Positions 1 to 8,526 of a DNA stretch of 64,000 nucleotides are shown one piece after another. The DNA is from Geomonas edaphica (GTDB lineage: Bacteria > Desulfobacterota > Desulfuromonadia > Geobacterales > Geobacteraceae). The notes under the pieces were generated by a model. That model was not told the origin of the DNA. It did no database searches and saw only the letters and a list, made by a program, of their open reading frames with translations. Every line of letters begins with the position of its first letter. Positions within the stretch are counted from its first letter, which is position 1. The position numbers and the translations under genes were made by a program. The stretch is taken from the NCBI RefSeq assembly GCF_004917075.1, contig NZ_SSYB01000001.1, positions 913,478 through 977,477 of the forward strand, given 5' to 3'.

Positions 1-518
1 GTGTTGAATATCCGGATGATCCTGATGTCGACGTGGTTCTGGCGGTGGTAATCCATCATGAGCGTCTCGGCGACGCGCTTTCCCTCGTCGTAGCAGCTCC
101 TGATCCCGAGCGTGTTGACGTTGCCCCAGTACGCCTCGGTCTGCGGGTGCACCTGGGGGTCACCGTACACCTCCGAGGTCGATGCCTGCAGGATCCTGGC
201 GCGCACCCGCTTGGCGATGCCGAGCATGTTGATGGCGCCCATCACGCTTGTCTTGATCGTCTTCACCGGGTTGTACTGGTAGTGGATCGGCGAGGCGGGG
301 CAAGCGAGGTTGTAGATCCGGTCCACCTCGAGGAGGATCGGTTCGGTCACGTCGTGGCGGACCAGTTCGAAGTCGTTGTGGTCCAAGAGGTGCACGATGT
401 TGCGCTTACTCCCGGTGAAGAAGTTATCGAGGCAGATGACCTCGTGTCCCTCCTTGAGGAGCCTCTCGCAAAGATGTGATCCGATAAAACCGGCACCGCC
501 GGTGACCAAGACGCGCAT
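1..518 (-). CDS. uxs: UDP-glucuronate decarboxylase (UDP-xylose synthase), 3' end outside window
   Basis: The first 172 residues of an extended short-chain dehydrogenase are visible; the gene runs off the left edge. The N-terminus has the Rossmann motif GGAGFIGS (about residues 7-14), and the catalytic Tyr/Lys pair appears as CYDEGKR. The stretch with LACPASP and TSEVYGDP is typical of UDP-glucuronate decarboxylases, which turn UDP-glucuronate into UDP-xylose in the cytoplasm. The gene directly upstream (ugd) makes UDP-glucuronate, so the pair forms a short sugar-nucleotide pathway, probably for surface polysaccharide. The ATG at 516-518 was chosen because it precedes the nucleotide-binding motif directly. 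An inverted GTTGAAC repeat lies between this gene and ugd. Another NDP-sugar epimerase is the main alternative. Confidence 0.85.
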   Translation of the reverse strand, partial: MRVLVTGGAGFIGSHLCERLLKEGHEVICLDNFFTGSKRNIVHLLDHNDFELVRHDVTEPILLEVDRIYNLACPASPIHYQYNPVKTIKTSVMGAINMLGIAKRVRARILQASTSEVYGDPQVHPQTEAYWGNVNTLGIRSCYDEGKRVAETLMMDYHRQNHVDIRIIRIFN

Positions 519-531
519 AGAACCTCTCAGA

Positions 532-670
532 GGCCGTTCAACGTTCAACGGGCTTTATACCTCAATTGCAGCTTTTTCCTGACTTTCGAGTTAACGAACA
601 TGCCGCGGGGAAAAGGCGCGGTTACCAAAGTACATGTTGAACGTTGAACGCAGAACGTTGAACGGCCGTT
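532..670. repeat. Inverted GTTGAAC repeat pair, copy 1
   Basis: The left arm (532-550) is GGCCGTTCAACGTTCAACG and the right arm (635-670) carries GTTGAAC units in the opposite orientation, ending in GGCC. The interior is about 85 bp and does not resemble the interior of the similar element at 13681-13830. It fills the gap between ugd and the downstream decarboxylase gene. Confidence 0.75.
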
Positions 671-673
671 AAG

Positions 674-2026
674 TTACTCCATCTCGCAGACGGCCGCGCC
701 GTTTCTGCCGATGGGGAGATACTCGAAACCGATCTCGCGCATACGTTCCGGCTGGTACAGGTTCCTGCCGTCGAAGATGACCGGATTGACCAGGAGCTTC
801 TTGATCCTGTCGAAGTCGGGATTTCTGTACTCGTTCCACTCGGTGATGATGACCAGGCCGTCGGCCCCCTTGAGCGGCTCGTACTGGTTCATGTGATACC
901 CGATCCGGTCGCCGAAGTGCTTCTTCGCCTCATTGAGGGCCTCGGGGTCGTGCGCCTGCACCGTGGCACCGAGTTCGAGAAGACGGTTGATAATGGTGAG
1001 CGACGGCGCCTCACGCATGTCGTCGGTGCGCGGCTTGAAGGAGAGCCCCCAGACGGCAAAGCTCTTGCCGGCAAGCGGCTTCGCCCCACCCTGCCCGAGC
1101 CTGCGCTCGATCTTGTCGGAAAGGATGCGCTTTTGACGCTCGTTGGCCTCCTCGACCGCCTTCAACAGCACGAAGTCGTACTTGCACTCGTCAGCGGTCC
1201 TGACCAGCGCCTTCACGTCCTTCGGGAAGCAGGAGCCGCCGTAACCGACGCCGGGGAAAAGGAAGTCGTAGCCGATGCGCGAATCGGAGCCGATCCCCTC
1301 GCGCACCGCCATGACGTCGGCACCCATCAGCTCGCAGAGGTTGGCCACCTGGTTCATGAAGGTGATGCGGGTCGCCAGCATCGCGTTCGCGGCGTACTTG
1401 GTCATCTCGGCGCTTCTGATGTCCATCACCAGCATGCGGTTGGACTTGCGCATGAAGGCGGAGTACAGCTCTTTCATGATCTCGGCGGTACGCACGTTAT
1501 CGGTACCGATGACGACGCGGTCCGGCTTCATAAAATCGTCGATGGCCGCACCTTCTTTAAGGAACTCGGGGTTGGAGACGACGTCGAACTCGATGTGGGT
1601 GCCGCGCAGGGCAAGCTCCTCGACGACGGCGGCGCGCACCTTGTCGGCGGTGCCGACCGGTACCGTCGACTTGTCGACGATGATCTTGAAGCTCTCCATG
1701 GAGCGCCCGATGTTGCGGGCAACGGCGAGGACGTACTGCAGGTCGGCGGAACCGTCGGCACCCGGCGGGGTCCCCACGGCGATGAAGCAGACCAGGGACT
1801 CCTTCACCGCGGCGTCGAGGTCGGTGGTGAAGTTAAGGCGACCCTCTTCGCGGTTTCTGAGCACCATCTCCTTGAGCCCAGGCTCGTAGATCGGGATGAT
1901 GCCGCGCTTCAGTCCTTCGATCTTCTGTTCGTCGACGTCGACACAGATGACGTCGTTACCGCTCTCCGCAAAACAGGTGCCGGCGACAAGGCCAACATAA
2001 CCGGAACCGATGACACATATCTTCAT
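674..2026 (-). CDS. ugd: UDP-glucose 6-dehydrogenase
   Basis: A 450-residue protein, normal length for the family. It starts [16 protein letters not shown], the NAD-binding Rossmann motif, and contains the catalytic-cysteine segment [12 protein letters not shown] (about residues 254-265), followed by the C-terminal UDP-binding domain. The enzyme oxidises UDP-glucose to UDP-glucuronate in two NAD-dependent steps. The product is the substrate of the decarboxylase encoded just downstream, separated by about 155 bp containing an inverted repeat. The ATG at 2024-2026 has a GGAG upstream. Confidence 0.96.
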   Translation of the reverse strand: MKICVIGSGYVGLVAGTCFAESGNDVICVDVDEQKIEGLKRGIIPIYEPGLKEMVLRNREEGRLNFTTDLDAAVKESLVCFIAVGTPPGADGSADLQYVLAVARNIGRSMESFKIIVDKSTVPVGTADKVRAAVVEELALRGTHIEFDVVSNPEFLKEGAAIDDFMKPDRVVIGTDNVRTAEIMKELYSAFMRKSNRMLVMDIRSAEMTKYAANAMLATRITFMNQVANLCELMGADVMAVREGIGSDSRIGYDFLFPGVGYGGSCFPKDVKALVRTADECKYDFVLLKAVEEANERQKRILSDKIERRLGQGGAKPLAGKSFAVWGLSFKPRTDDMREAPSLTIINRLLELGATVQAHDPEALNEAKKHFGDRIGYHMNQYEPLKGADGLVIITEWNEYRNPDFDRIKKLLVNPVIFDGRNLYQPERMREIGFEYLPIGRNGAAVCEME

Positions 2027-2085
2027 GAGGTTAACTCCTCCTCGGGGTTAAGATTAGCGTTCTTATATAGCACACTCATTGGTGC

Positions 2086-2919
2086 TTAGCCAGAGGTTTT
2101 CCCAGCCGAAAGCGCCCTGGAAAGCGCCGCGAACTCCTCCAGCGTGAGGGTCTCGCCGCGCCTCTTCCCGTCGATAGAACAGACGGCAAGTGCAGCGGTG
2201 AGCGCCCCGTCGGCTTCGTCGAAACCGGCAGAGCGTAGCGAGTTCAAAAGTGTCTTTCTGCGCTGGATGAAGGCCCCCTTCACCACCCGTCTGAAGAGTT
2301 CCTCGTCCCCTACCTCGACACGCGGCGCAGCTAGCGGCGTGAAGGAGAGCACGGCGGAATCGACCTTCGGGATCGGGCGGAAAGAGCCGGGTTTCACGAT
2401 GAACTCGCGGCGGATATCGAAGTGCAGCCGCAAAAGTACGGTGAGTGCGCCGTACTCCTTGCATCCCGGGGGGGCGGTAAGGCGGTCACCCACCTCCTTC
2501 TGCAGCATGAGCACGAGCCCCTCGAAGAGATCACACTCCTCCATGAACTTGAAAAGAACCTGCGAGGATATGTTGTAGGGCAGGTTTGCCGCCACCTTCC
2601 ACTTCCGGCCAGGGACGCGGCTGGTAAGGATCTGGCGCAGGTCCACCCTGAGGATGTCGCCATGGCCGATCTCGACCCGGTCATTATCGGCGAATTCCGC
2701 GTTCAAAAGGGGGATGAGCTCGCGGTCCCACTCAACCGCGACGAAGCGCGCGCCGCTCGCCACGAGAAGCCGCGATAGTGCCCCCCGCCCCGGCCCGACC
2801 TCGAGGATGCAGTCCTCGGGAGTCGGCGCGACACACGAGACGATACGGGAAAGGACGTTGTCGTCGATGAGGAAGTTCTGACCGAACTCCTTTTTAGCCT
2901 TGATCCGCTTCTCCATCAT
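2086..2919 (-). CDS. rsmA: 16S rRNA (adenine1518/1519-N6)-dimethyltransferase
   Basis: A 277-residue KsgA/RsmA protein. Visible motifs are FGQNFLIDDN at the N-terminus, the SAM-binding motif EVGPGRGALSRLL (about residues 39-51) and the catalytic NLPYN motif (about residues 113-117). It dimethylates two adjacent adenines near the 3' end of 16S rRNA during small-subunit assembly. Its ATG overlaps the stop codon of tsaD (ATGATG at 2914-2919), so the two are probably translationally coupled. Confidence 0.96.
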   Translation of the reverse strand: MMEKRIKAKKEFGQNFLIDDNVLSRIVSCVAPTPEDCILEVGPGRGALSRLLVASGARFVAVEWDRELIPLLNAEFADNDRVEIGHGDILRVDLRQILTSRVPGRKWKVAANLPYNISSQVLFKFMEECDLFEGLVLMLQKEVGDRLTAPPGCKEYGALTVLLRLHFDIRREFIVKPGSFRPIPKVDSAVLSFTPLAAPRVEVGDEELFRRVVKGAFIQRRKTLLNSLRSAGFDEADGALTAALAVCSIDGKRRGETLTLEEFAALSRALSAGKTSG

Positions 2920-3944
2920 GCCCCTCCCTTGAAACGCGCCGCGAGCTTGTCGAGCGGCCAGACCGGGAGGGCGTCGAGGTCGAAGCCGCTGGTGATCCCG
3001 TTGGACAAGTAGTAGTCACCGGGCACCGCGATCATGGCGGCGTTGTCGGCGCAAAGCTTGGGCGCGGGGATCGAGAGTTCCACGCCGGCCTTTTCTGCGA
3101 AACGCGCCATGGAGCGGCGCAGACCGCTGTTGCAGGCGACGCCCCCGGCGACAACGAGACGTTTGATGCCGGTTGCCGCCACCGCAGCGGCCGTTTTCTT
3201 CGTCAGGACGTCACAGACCGCCTCCTGGAACGAAGCGGCGAGGTCGTTGATCCCCGCCCCTTTGGCCTCGGGGTGCCGACTCACGTGGGTGAGCACCGCG
3301 GTCTTTAGCCCCGAGAAGCTGAAGTTGAAGGTGCCGTCGTGCAGAAGCGGGCGCGGGAACTTGATCGCCTCTGGGTTCCCGGTGGCGGCGAGCCTGTCGA
3401 TGGCGACGCCCCCCGGGTACGGAAGACCAATCAGTTTAGCCACCTTGTCGAAGGCCTCACCGGCCGCGTCGTCCACGGTCTGGCCGAGCGTCTTATAGCG
3501 CCCGACGCCGTCCACGCGGTACAGGTGCGAATGCCCGCCGGAAACGGCAAGGGCCAGGAAGGGAAACTCGACCGGCTGCTCAAGGAAGACGGCAAGGAGG
3601 TGCCCCTCGATGTGGTTCACCCCGACGAGCGGGATGCCGCGCCCGAAGGCGAGTCCCTTGGCGGCGGCGATGCCAACCAAAAGGGCGCCGGCAAGTCCGG
3701 GCCCCTGGGTCACCGCGACCCCTTCGATCTCGGCGAGCCCCACCCCGGCCTCACGGAGCGCCTCCTCGATGACCACCGAAACCGCCTCCAGGTGCTGCCG
3801 GGACGCTATTTCCGGGACGACGCCGCCGTATTCGGCGTGGACGCTGATCTGGGAGGCGACGATGCTGGAAAGGACGGTCCTGCCGTCCTTGACGACGGCA
3901 GCCGCCGTCTCGTCACATGAAGATTCCAGGGAAAGAATAAGCAT
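2916..3944 (-). CDS. tsaD: tRNA N6-adenosine threonylcarbamoyltransferase
   Basis: A 342-residue TsaD/Kae1 protein. It begins MLILSLESSCDETAAAV, and the metal-binding pair appears as NHIEGH (about residues 110-115). AVSGGHSHLY and the late VAGGVACNSGLR segment are typical of the ASKHA-fold ATPase. It transfers threonylcarbamoyl to A37 of tRNAs reading ANN codons. It overlaps rsmA by four bases. Confidence 0.96.
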   Translation of the reverse strand: MLILSLESSCDETAAAVVKDGRTVLSSIVASQISVHAEYGGVVPEIASRQHLEAVSVVIEEALREAGVGLAEIEGVAVTQGPGLAGALLVGIAAAKGLAFGRGIPLVGVNHIEGHLLAVFLEQPVEFPFLALAVSGGHSHLYRVDGVGRYKTLGQTVDDAAGEAFDKVAKLIGLPYPGGVAIDRLAATGNPEAIKFPRPLLHDGTFNFSFSGLKTAVLTHVSRHPEAKGAGINDLAASFQEAVCDVLTKKTAAAVAATGIKRLVVAGGVACNSGLRRSMARFAEKAGVELSIPAPKLCADNAAMIAVPGDYYLSNGITSGFDLDALPVWPLDKLAARFKGGA

Positions 3945-3982
3945 AGAAAAATAAGAGAGGGCACTGAAGCGTGCCCCCTTTT
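3944..3982 (-). terminator. Possible terminator after the PhoH gene
   Basis: A short hairpin (GGGCAC at 3959-3964 with GTGCCC at 3971-3976) is followed on the minus strand by a T-rich tract (3945-3955). It lies between the PhoH stop and the tsaD start. The T tract is interrupted, so termination may be partial. Confidence 0.5.
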
Positions 3983-4012
3983 TGGTCTCCTGATTCCGGG
4001 TGGTTAGCTGTC

Positions 4013-5332
4013 TTACAAAAGGTTCGCCGCCAGTTCCGCGAGCTCGCTGCGCTCACCCTTGGTCATGGTGATGTGGCTGGAGATCGACTGTTCCTTCAGG
4101 CGTTCGACCACGTAGGTGAGGCCGTTACTTTCGGCATCCACGTAGGGGTTGTCGATCTGGTACGGGTCGCCGGTCAGGATGATCTTCGTTCCTTCACCGG
4201 CGCGGGTCACGATGGTCTTGATCTCGTGCGGGGTCAGGTTCTGCGCCTCGTCGACGATCATGTACTGGTTCGGAATCGAACGTCCCCTGATGTAGGTGAG
4301 CGGCTCGATGTCGAGGATCCCCATCGCCATGAGTTCCTTGTACCCCTTGCTGTGCCGCTTCTCCCCCTCGTGCCCGGTGAGAAGCAGTTCGACGTTGTCG
4401 AATATCGGCTGCATCCAGGGGGTGAGCTTCTCCTCGATGTCGCCCGGGAGAAAGCCCAAGTCGCGCCCCATCGGAAAGACCGGGCGGGATACCAAAAGGC
4501 GCGTGTAGACGTTCTCCTCGGCGGTTTTTTGCAGGCCGGCCGCGATGGCGAGAAGGGTCTTGCCGGTGCCAGCCTTGCCGACCAGGGTGACGATCTTTAC
4601 GTTGTCGTCCAAAAGCGCGTCGAGGGCGAAGGACTGCTCAAGGTTGCGCGGGAATACGCTCCAGACCCCTTCCTTGTCGAGTTTCACGAGCGGCACCATG
4701 CGGCGCGAGGCGGCATCGTAACGGCCAACGGCGGTGTGCTGTGCGTTACCCTTCTCGTTAAGGAGCAGGTACTGGTTCGGGTAGTGATCTCCCTCCAGCT
4801 CCAGCCATCCCTGGCTGTAGAAGCGGTCGATCACCTCGCCCCCCACCTCGAGGGTGGCGGAACCGTTGTACAGATCCTCGATGGCGACCTTGTCGGACTC
4901 GTAATCCTCGGCGTTGAGACCAAGCGCATCCGCCTTGATGCGCAGGTTGGTGTCCTTGGTGACCAGGATGACCGGCATATCCTTCTGGCTTTCCATCAGG
5001 TCGACGGCCACGGCAAGGATGCGGTTGTCACCGCGCTCCTCGCGCAACTCGGGAGGAAGGCGCTTCATCACCTTCTCTTCGTAGATCTCGATCCTCAGGG
5101 TGCCGCCGCTCTCAAGCGCGATCCCCTGGGAGAGCGACCCCTCCTTCCTGAAGGCGTCCATGAGGCGGGAGACGTGGCGAGCGTTGCGGCCGGTCTCGTT
5201 CATGTCCTTTTTAAAGCGGTCGATCTCCTCGATCACCGTGATCGGGATGATGATGGAGTTGTCTTCGAACCTGGTGAGAGCTTGCGGGTCGTACAGAAGC
5301 ACGTTGGTGTCGAGAACATAGATTTTCTTCAT
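4013..5332 (-). CDS. PIN domain-PhoH family ATPase
   Basis: A protein of about 439 residues with an N-terminal PIN nuclease-like domain (YVLDTNVLLYDP, residues 4-15) and a C-terminal PhoH P-loop ATPase with Walker A GKAGTGKT and a Walker B-like MIVDEAQN. This matches the PhoH2-type fusion, described in the family as RNA helicase/ribonuclease proteins. The ATG at 5330-5332 follows AGGGAGTGGAT. An in-frame GTG at 5425 would add 31 residues before the PIN domain and is less likely. The gene stands alone between tsaD and a cysteine desulfurase-like gene. The physiological target cannot be inferred. Confidence 0.9.
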   Translation of the reverse strand: MKKIYVLDTNVLLYDPQALTRFEDNSIIIPITVIEEIDRFKKDMNETGRNARHVSRLMDAFRKEGSLSQGIALESGGTLRIEIYEEKVMKRLPPELREERGDNRILAVAVDLMESQKDMPVILVTKDTNLRIKADALGLNAEDYESDKVAIEDLYNGSATLEVGGEVIDRFYSQGWLELEGDHYPNQYLLLNEKGNAQHTAVGRYDAASRRMVPLVKLDKEGVWSVFPRNLEQSFALDALLDDNVKIVTLVGKAGTGKTLLAIAAGLQKTAEENVYTRLLVSRPVFPMGRDLGFLPGDIEEKLTPWMQPIFDNVELLLTGHEGEKRHSKGYKELMAMGILDIEPLTYIRGRSIPNQYMIVDEAQNLTPHEIKTIVTRAGEGTKIILTGDPYQIDNPYVDAESNGLTYVVERLKEQSISSHITMTKGERSELAELAANLL

Positions 5333-5529
5333 ATCCACTCCCTGTACGCTGCTGCCTGCTGAATTATCGAACGCTTCCTCATCCCTGGCCAACAAAGCTG
5401 AACTTTTCGTAATATCCCCTTCCACGGCTCCTGGGCCGGCTTACTTATTGGTTTGCTCTACACCTGCTGCTCGCCCCAAAGGGACTGGCTCCCAAGGTGC
5501 CTGTCCCACTCACTCCCGGGGCATTTTTC

Positions 5530-6666
5530 TCATGATATTATCTCACGCAGCGCCCTAAGAAAATAGTCTATATCGGTTTCGCTATTGAAGAACCCTGGGC
5601 TCACCCGCACCGTGCCCTCCGGATAGCTGCCGATGCTGCGGTGCACGTCCGGCGCGCAGTGCAGCCCGACCCTTACGCTGATATCGTAGGTTGAGTCGAG
5701 CAAGAAACCGAGCGAAGCGGGATCATGCCCCTCGGCGTTGAAGGAGATCGCGGCGCCGCGCTCCCCCTGCAACGGTCCGTACAGCCGCACACCAGCCATG
5801 CCGCGAAGCCCTTCCAGCAGTTGCTCGACCAGGGCGCTCTCCTTGGCGCGAATCACCTCGAGACCGGTCGCCTCGATGAATTCCACCCCGGCCTTCAGCC
5901 CGGCGATGGCCGGCGTGTTGATGGTGCCACTCTCCAGGCGCTCGGGCATCTGCTCGGGCGGCTCCGGAGTGCTGGCACTCCCCCCCGTCCCCCCTACCTG
6001 CAGCGGCTCAAGGTTTACTCCCGCGCCGACGGCGAGGATGCCGGTCCCGGGAGGCCCGTAAAGTCCCTTGTGCCCAGGTGCGGCGAGCAGATCTATGCCG
6101 ATCGATTCCACATCGATGGGAAAGAAACCGGCGCTCTGCGCGGCATCGACCAGGAAGAGCGCGCCTCCGATGCGTGCGACCTCGGCGATCTCCGCGACGG
6201 GTTGCACCGCGCCGGTCACGTTGGAGCAGTGCGCAAGCGCCACCAGCCGGGTATCCGGGCGCATGGCACGCGCTATGTCACGCTCCGAAACGATACCGCA
6301 TGGATCTGAGGGGACGAAAGTCACCTCGACGCCGCGCTTTTTCGCCAGGTGCAGCGGACGCGCCAGCGCGTTGTGCTCGACGCAGGTCGAAACCACATGG
6401 TCGCCAGGCTTCAAAAGGCCAAACACCGCTATATTGATTGATTCGGTGGCGCTGTGGGTGAAGATGAGGCGGGATGAGTCCGGTACCCCGAAAAAGCGGG
6501 CCAGGGCGGAGCGTGCTTCGAAGACGATACGTGCCGCAGCAAGCGACTGGCGGTAACCTCCCCGCCCGGGGGCCACTCCCACATCCCGCATGGCCGCGTC
6601 CATCGCCTGGTATACGGCATCGGGTTTCGGGAATGAAGTCGCTGCGTTATCTAGGAATACGGACAT
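5530..6666 (-). CDS. Cysteine desulfurase family (class V aminotransferase)
   Basis: A 378-residue PLP enzyme of fold type I. It starts SVFLDNAATSFPKP, has the PLP-phosphate/His segment HSATESIN and CVEHNA, and the Schiff-base lysine lies in GHKGLYGP (about residues 200-207). This is the short cysteine desulfurase-like subfamily (often annotated SufS/NifS-related) that transfers sulfur from cysteine. No suf or isc scaffold genes are adjacent, so the sulfur acceptor is unknown. Confidence 0.88.
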   Translation of the reverse strand: MSVFLDNAATSFPKPDAVYQAMDAAMRDVGVAPGRGGYRQSLAAARIVFEARSALARFFGVPDSSRLIFTHSATESINIAVFGLLKPGDHVVSTCVEHNALARPLHLAKKRGVEVTFVPSDPCGIVSERDIARAMRPDTRLVALAHCSNVTGAVQPVAEIAEVARIGGALFLVDAAQSAGFFPIDVESIGIDLLAAPGHKGLYGPPGTGILAVGAGVNLEPLQVGGTGGSASTPEPPEQMPERLESGTINTPAIAGLKAGVEFIEATGLEVIRAKESALVEQLLEGLRGMAGVRLYGPLQGERGAAISFNAEGHDPASLGFLLDSTYDISVRVGLHCAPDVHRSIGSYPEGTVRVSPGFFNSETDIDYFLRALREIIS

Positions 6667-6719
6667 ACCGTATTTACTAGCATTTTAACGGGGCTTTGGC
6701 AACCCGTTTCATGAAAGGT

Positions 6720-7754
6720 TTACGGGACTAACGCTAATGGATTCTGGTCGGTGAGGCCTAGTTCGTTCAGGAACCTGCGCGTCAGTTCACGCTCTAGTTC
6801 GGGGACCCGTGCTGACGTGACGTCATCCACCTTCCCCCCGGCCATCATGCCGTGGCCGCCTGCCGTGCCGATGCCGGCCACGAGCTTCCTGATCAGCTCC
6901 CCGGCGTTGATCTCCTCGCTGGTGGTCCTGATGGAGAGGACCAACTCGTTGCTGTAATGCCCGAGACAGAGGACGGTTTCGGTCCCCTCCAGACGTACGA
7001 GCAGATCGGCCAGTTCGGAGACGACCTCCGGGAAGAGCACCCCGTCGAGGGAGGCGACCAGCACGTCGCCGTAGAGCTGGGCATGTTCGAGGGCGCTATG
7101 CAGCGCGATGAAGTACTCCCTGGGGAGGTTCGGCCGGGTGATGCTGTTCAAAAGCGTCTTGTTGGCGAGCGGGAAGAGCACCAGGTAGGCGTCGCGGTCC
7201 GGGCGCGTCGCCTCGCGCCCGAGGTCCTGGGTCTCGGACTTTATCGCGTAAAAAAGAGCGGTGGCAAGCTTCGTCCCGAGCGACACCCCCTGTACTTTCA
7301 GGTACTCGTAGAGGATGGTCGCCGTGGTCCCGTAGTGTGGACGGATGTCGACCCAGCGGCAGGAGGTGCTGTAGTCGCGCATGGGATGATGGTCGATGAC
7401 GATGTCGGCGCGCACCTCGGGGGGAAGCGAGTTGTTACCGGTACCCGGCTGCGTGTCCAGGAGGCAGATGACCTGGAAGGCCTTCAGATCGATGAGCGGA
7501 AACGGGGTGAGCGGTATCTGCAGCAGTTTCGCCATGGCGAGGTTTTCGCTGCGGCCGATCATCCCGGAGAAGGCGATCACCGCCTCGCGGTTCAGCCGCA
7601 CCGCAAAGAGGTGGCGCAGCGCCATGGCCGAGGCGAGCGAATCGGGGTCGGGGTTGTCGTGTACGACGATGAGGATGCGTCCGCGCCCGCTCACCCAGGT
7701 GAGCATGGAGTCGGTGTAGGACAAAAGATCGGGACGGGTTTCGTTCTCCGGCAA
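6720..7754 (-). CDS. DHH/DHHA1 phosphoesterase (NrnA-like)
   Basis: A 344-residue protein with the DHH-superfamily metal motifs HDNPDPDSLASA (about residues 32-43), LLDTQPG and IDHHPM, and a C-terminal DHHA1 substrate-binding part containing GTAGGHGMMAGG. Relatives degrade nano-RNAs, pAp or cyclic dinucleotides. Which substrate applies here is not visible. The start is taken as TTG at 7752-7754, six bases after AGGGGG; a later ATG at residue 17 is possible. It is separate from the DHH domain fused to the tRNA nucleotidyltransferase encoded upstream. Confidence 0.87.
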   Translation of the reverse strand: MPENETRPDLLSYTDSMLTWVSGRGRILIVVHDNPDPDSLASAMALRHLFAVRLNREAVIAFSGMIGRSENLAMAKLLQIPLTPFPLIDLKAFQVICLLDTQPGTGNNSLPPEVRADIVIDHHPMRDYSTSCRWVDIRPHYGTTATILYEYLKVQGVSLGTKLATALFYAIKSETQDLGREATRPDRDAYLVLFPLANKTLLNSITRPNLPREYFIALHSALEHAQLYGDVLVASLDGVLFPEVVSELADLLVRLEGTETVLCLGHYSNELVLSIRTTSEEINAGELIRKLVAGIGTAGGHGMMAGGKVDDVTSARVPELERELTRRFLNELGLTDQNPLALVP

Positions 7755-7810
7755 AGGGCACCCCCTGAAAGAGCTGCAAACCCGTGTAGTTTATCCCAGT
7801 GATGATACTG

Positions 7811-7850
7811 GTGCAAAAATAAAAAAAGGGAGGCATAAGCCTCCCCATAG
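7811..7850 (-). terminator. Rho-independent terminator of the glycine-zipper gene
   Basis: A perfect 7-bp stem (GGGAGGC 7828-7834 with GCCTCCC 7839-7845) and a 4-base loop are followed on the minus strand by a T-rich run (7815-7827). It lies just downstream of the 126-residue gene. Confidence 0.9.
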
Positions 7851-7870
7851 ACAACTGAGAGTGAAACGGT

Positions 7871-8251
7871 TTAGAACTTGCCGCGCAACAGTTCCGCCAT
7901 TGCGCAAAGGTTGGTCTGGCGGCCATTGCCTTCCTTAAACTCAGGGATGATCGTGGGCATGGAGAACTTGACCTTGCCGTTTTCGTACTCGGCGAGCGAT
8001 TTCGTCGCGGCGAAAGCGCCGTAGCTTGCCCCGACGAGGACGCCGACGCCGGCGCCTATGCCTATATTCTGGATGTGATCTGCAGGCTTTTTGGTGAAGG
8101 CCATGAGTGCGGCGCCGACCAGGCTGCCGGCGAGACCGCCGTAAAGGGCGTCCTCGAACACGGTCTTCATGGCGTTATCTTCTGCGAGACAGGGAGTGGC
8201 AAGAAAAACGAGGGCGAAAACTAGGACAACAAGGCGCTTCAGGCTCTTCAT
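7871..8251 (-). CDS. Exported glycine-zipper protein, unknown function
   Basis: A 126-residue protein with a clear signal peptide (MKSLKRLVVLVFALVFLATPCLA, cleavage about residue 23). The mature part has two glycine/alanine-rich hydrophobic stretches, GGLAGSLVGAAL and GIGAGVGVLVGASYGAF, like glycine-zipper envelope proteins. The tail is hydrophilic. It has its own terminator and a 275-bp upstream gap, so it is probably a single-gene unit. No specific function is recognised. Confidence 0.8.
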   Translation of the reverse strand: MKSLKRLVVLVFALVFLATPCLAEDNAMKTVFEDALYGGLAGSLVGAALMAFTKKPADHIQNIGIGAGVGVLVGASYGAFAATKSLAEYENGKVKFSMPTIIPEFKEGNGRQTNLCAMAELLRGKF

Positions 8252-8526
8252 ATAATCCCCTTACTCCAGGTGTACGAAATGTCCGACATTCTGCAATAAG
8301 AGGGCCAACAGCGCACTACCGGAACCACTTCATCGTCAAGGCGCTGTTTCTGCTCACAAATCCGCACAAACAGCCACACAGGCACCCTCATGGATAAAAG
8401 GGCCCCATTAGTCTTAATGTGCTCATGATGCAACACTCCGGTCATACGCCCCAGACAAGAACCGTTATTTAACGGGAAGATAACAGAATACGGTGAAAAG
8501 GCGGCAGTGTGGCAAAAAAGCCACAA
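8252..8526. other. Intergenic region with one small hairpin
   Basis: There is no coding gene here. A short hairpin TGTGGC/GCCACA with a six-A loop (about 8506-8523) lies directly after the nucleotidyltransferase stop codon. It has no T-run after it on the minus strand and may be a weak terminator. The rest probably holds the promoter of the glycine-zipper gene; no clear boxes were seen. Confidence 0.4.

Noticed and set aside
3971-5362. 463-residue plus-strand reading frame
   Set aside because: Antisense to the PIN-PhoH gene, with no recognisable domain.
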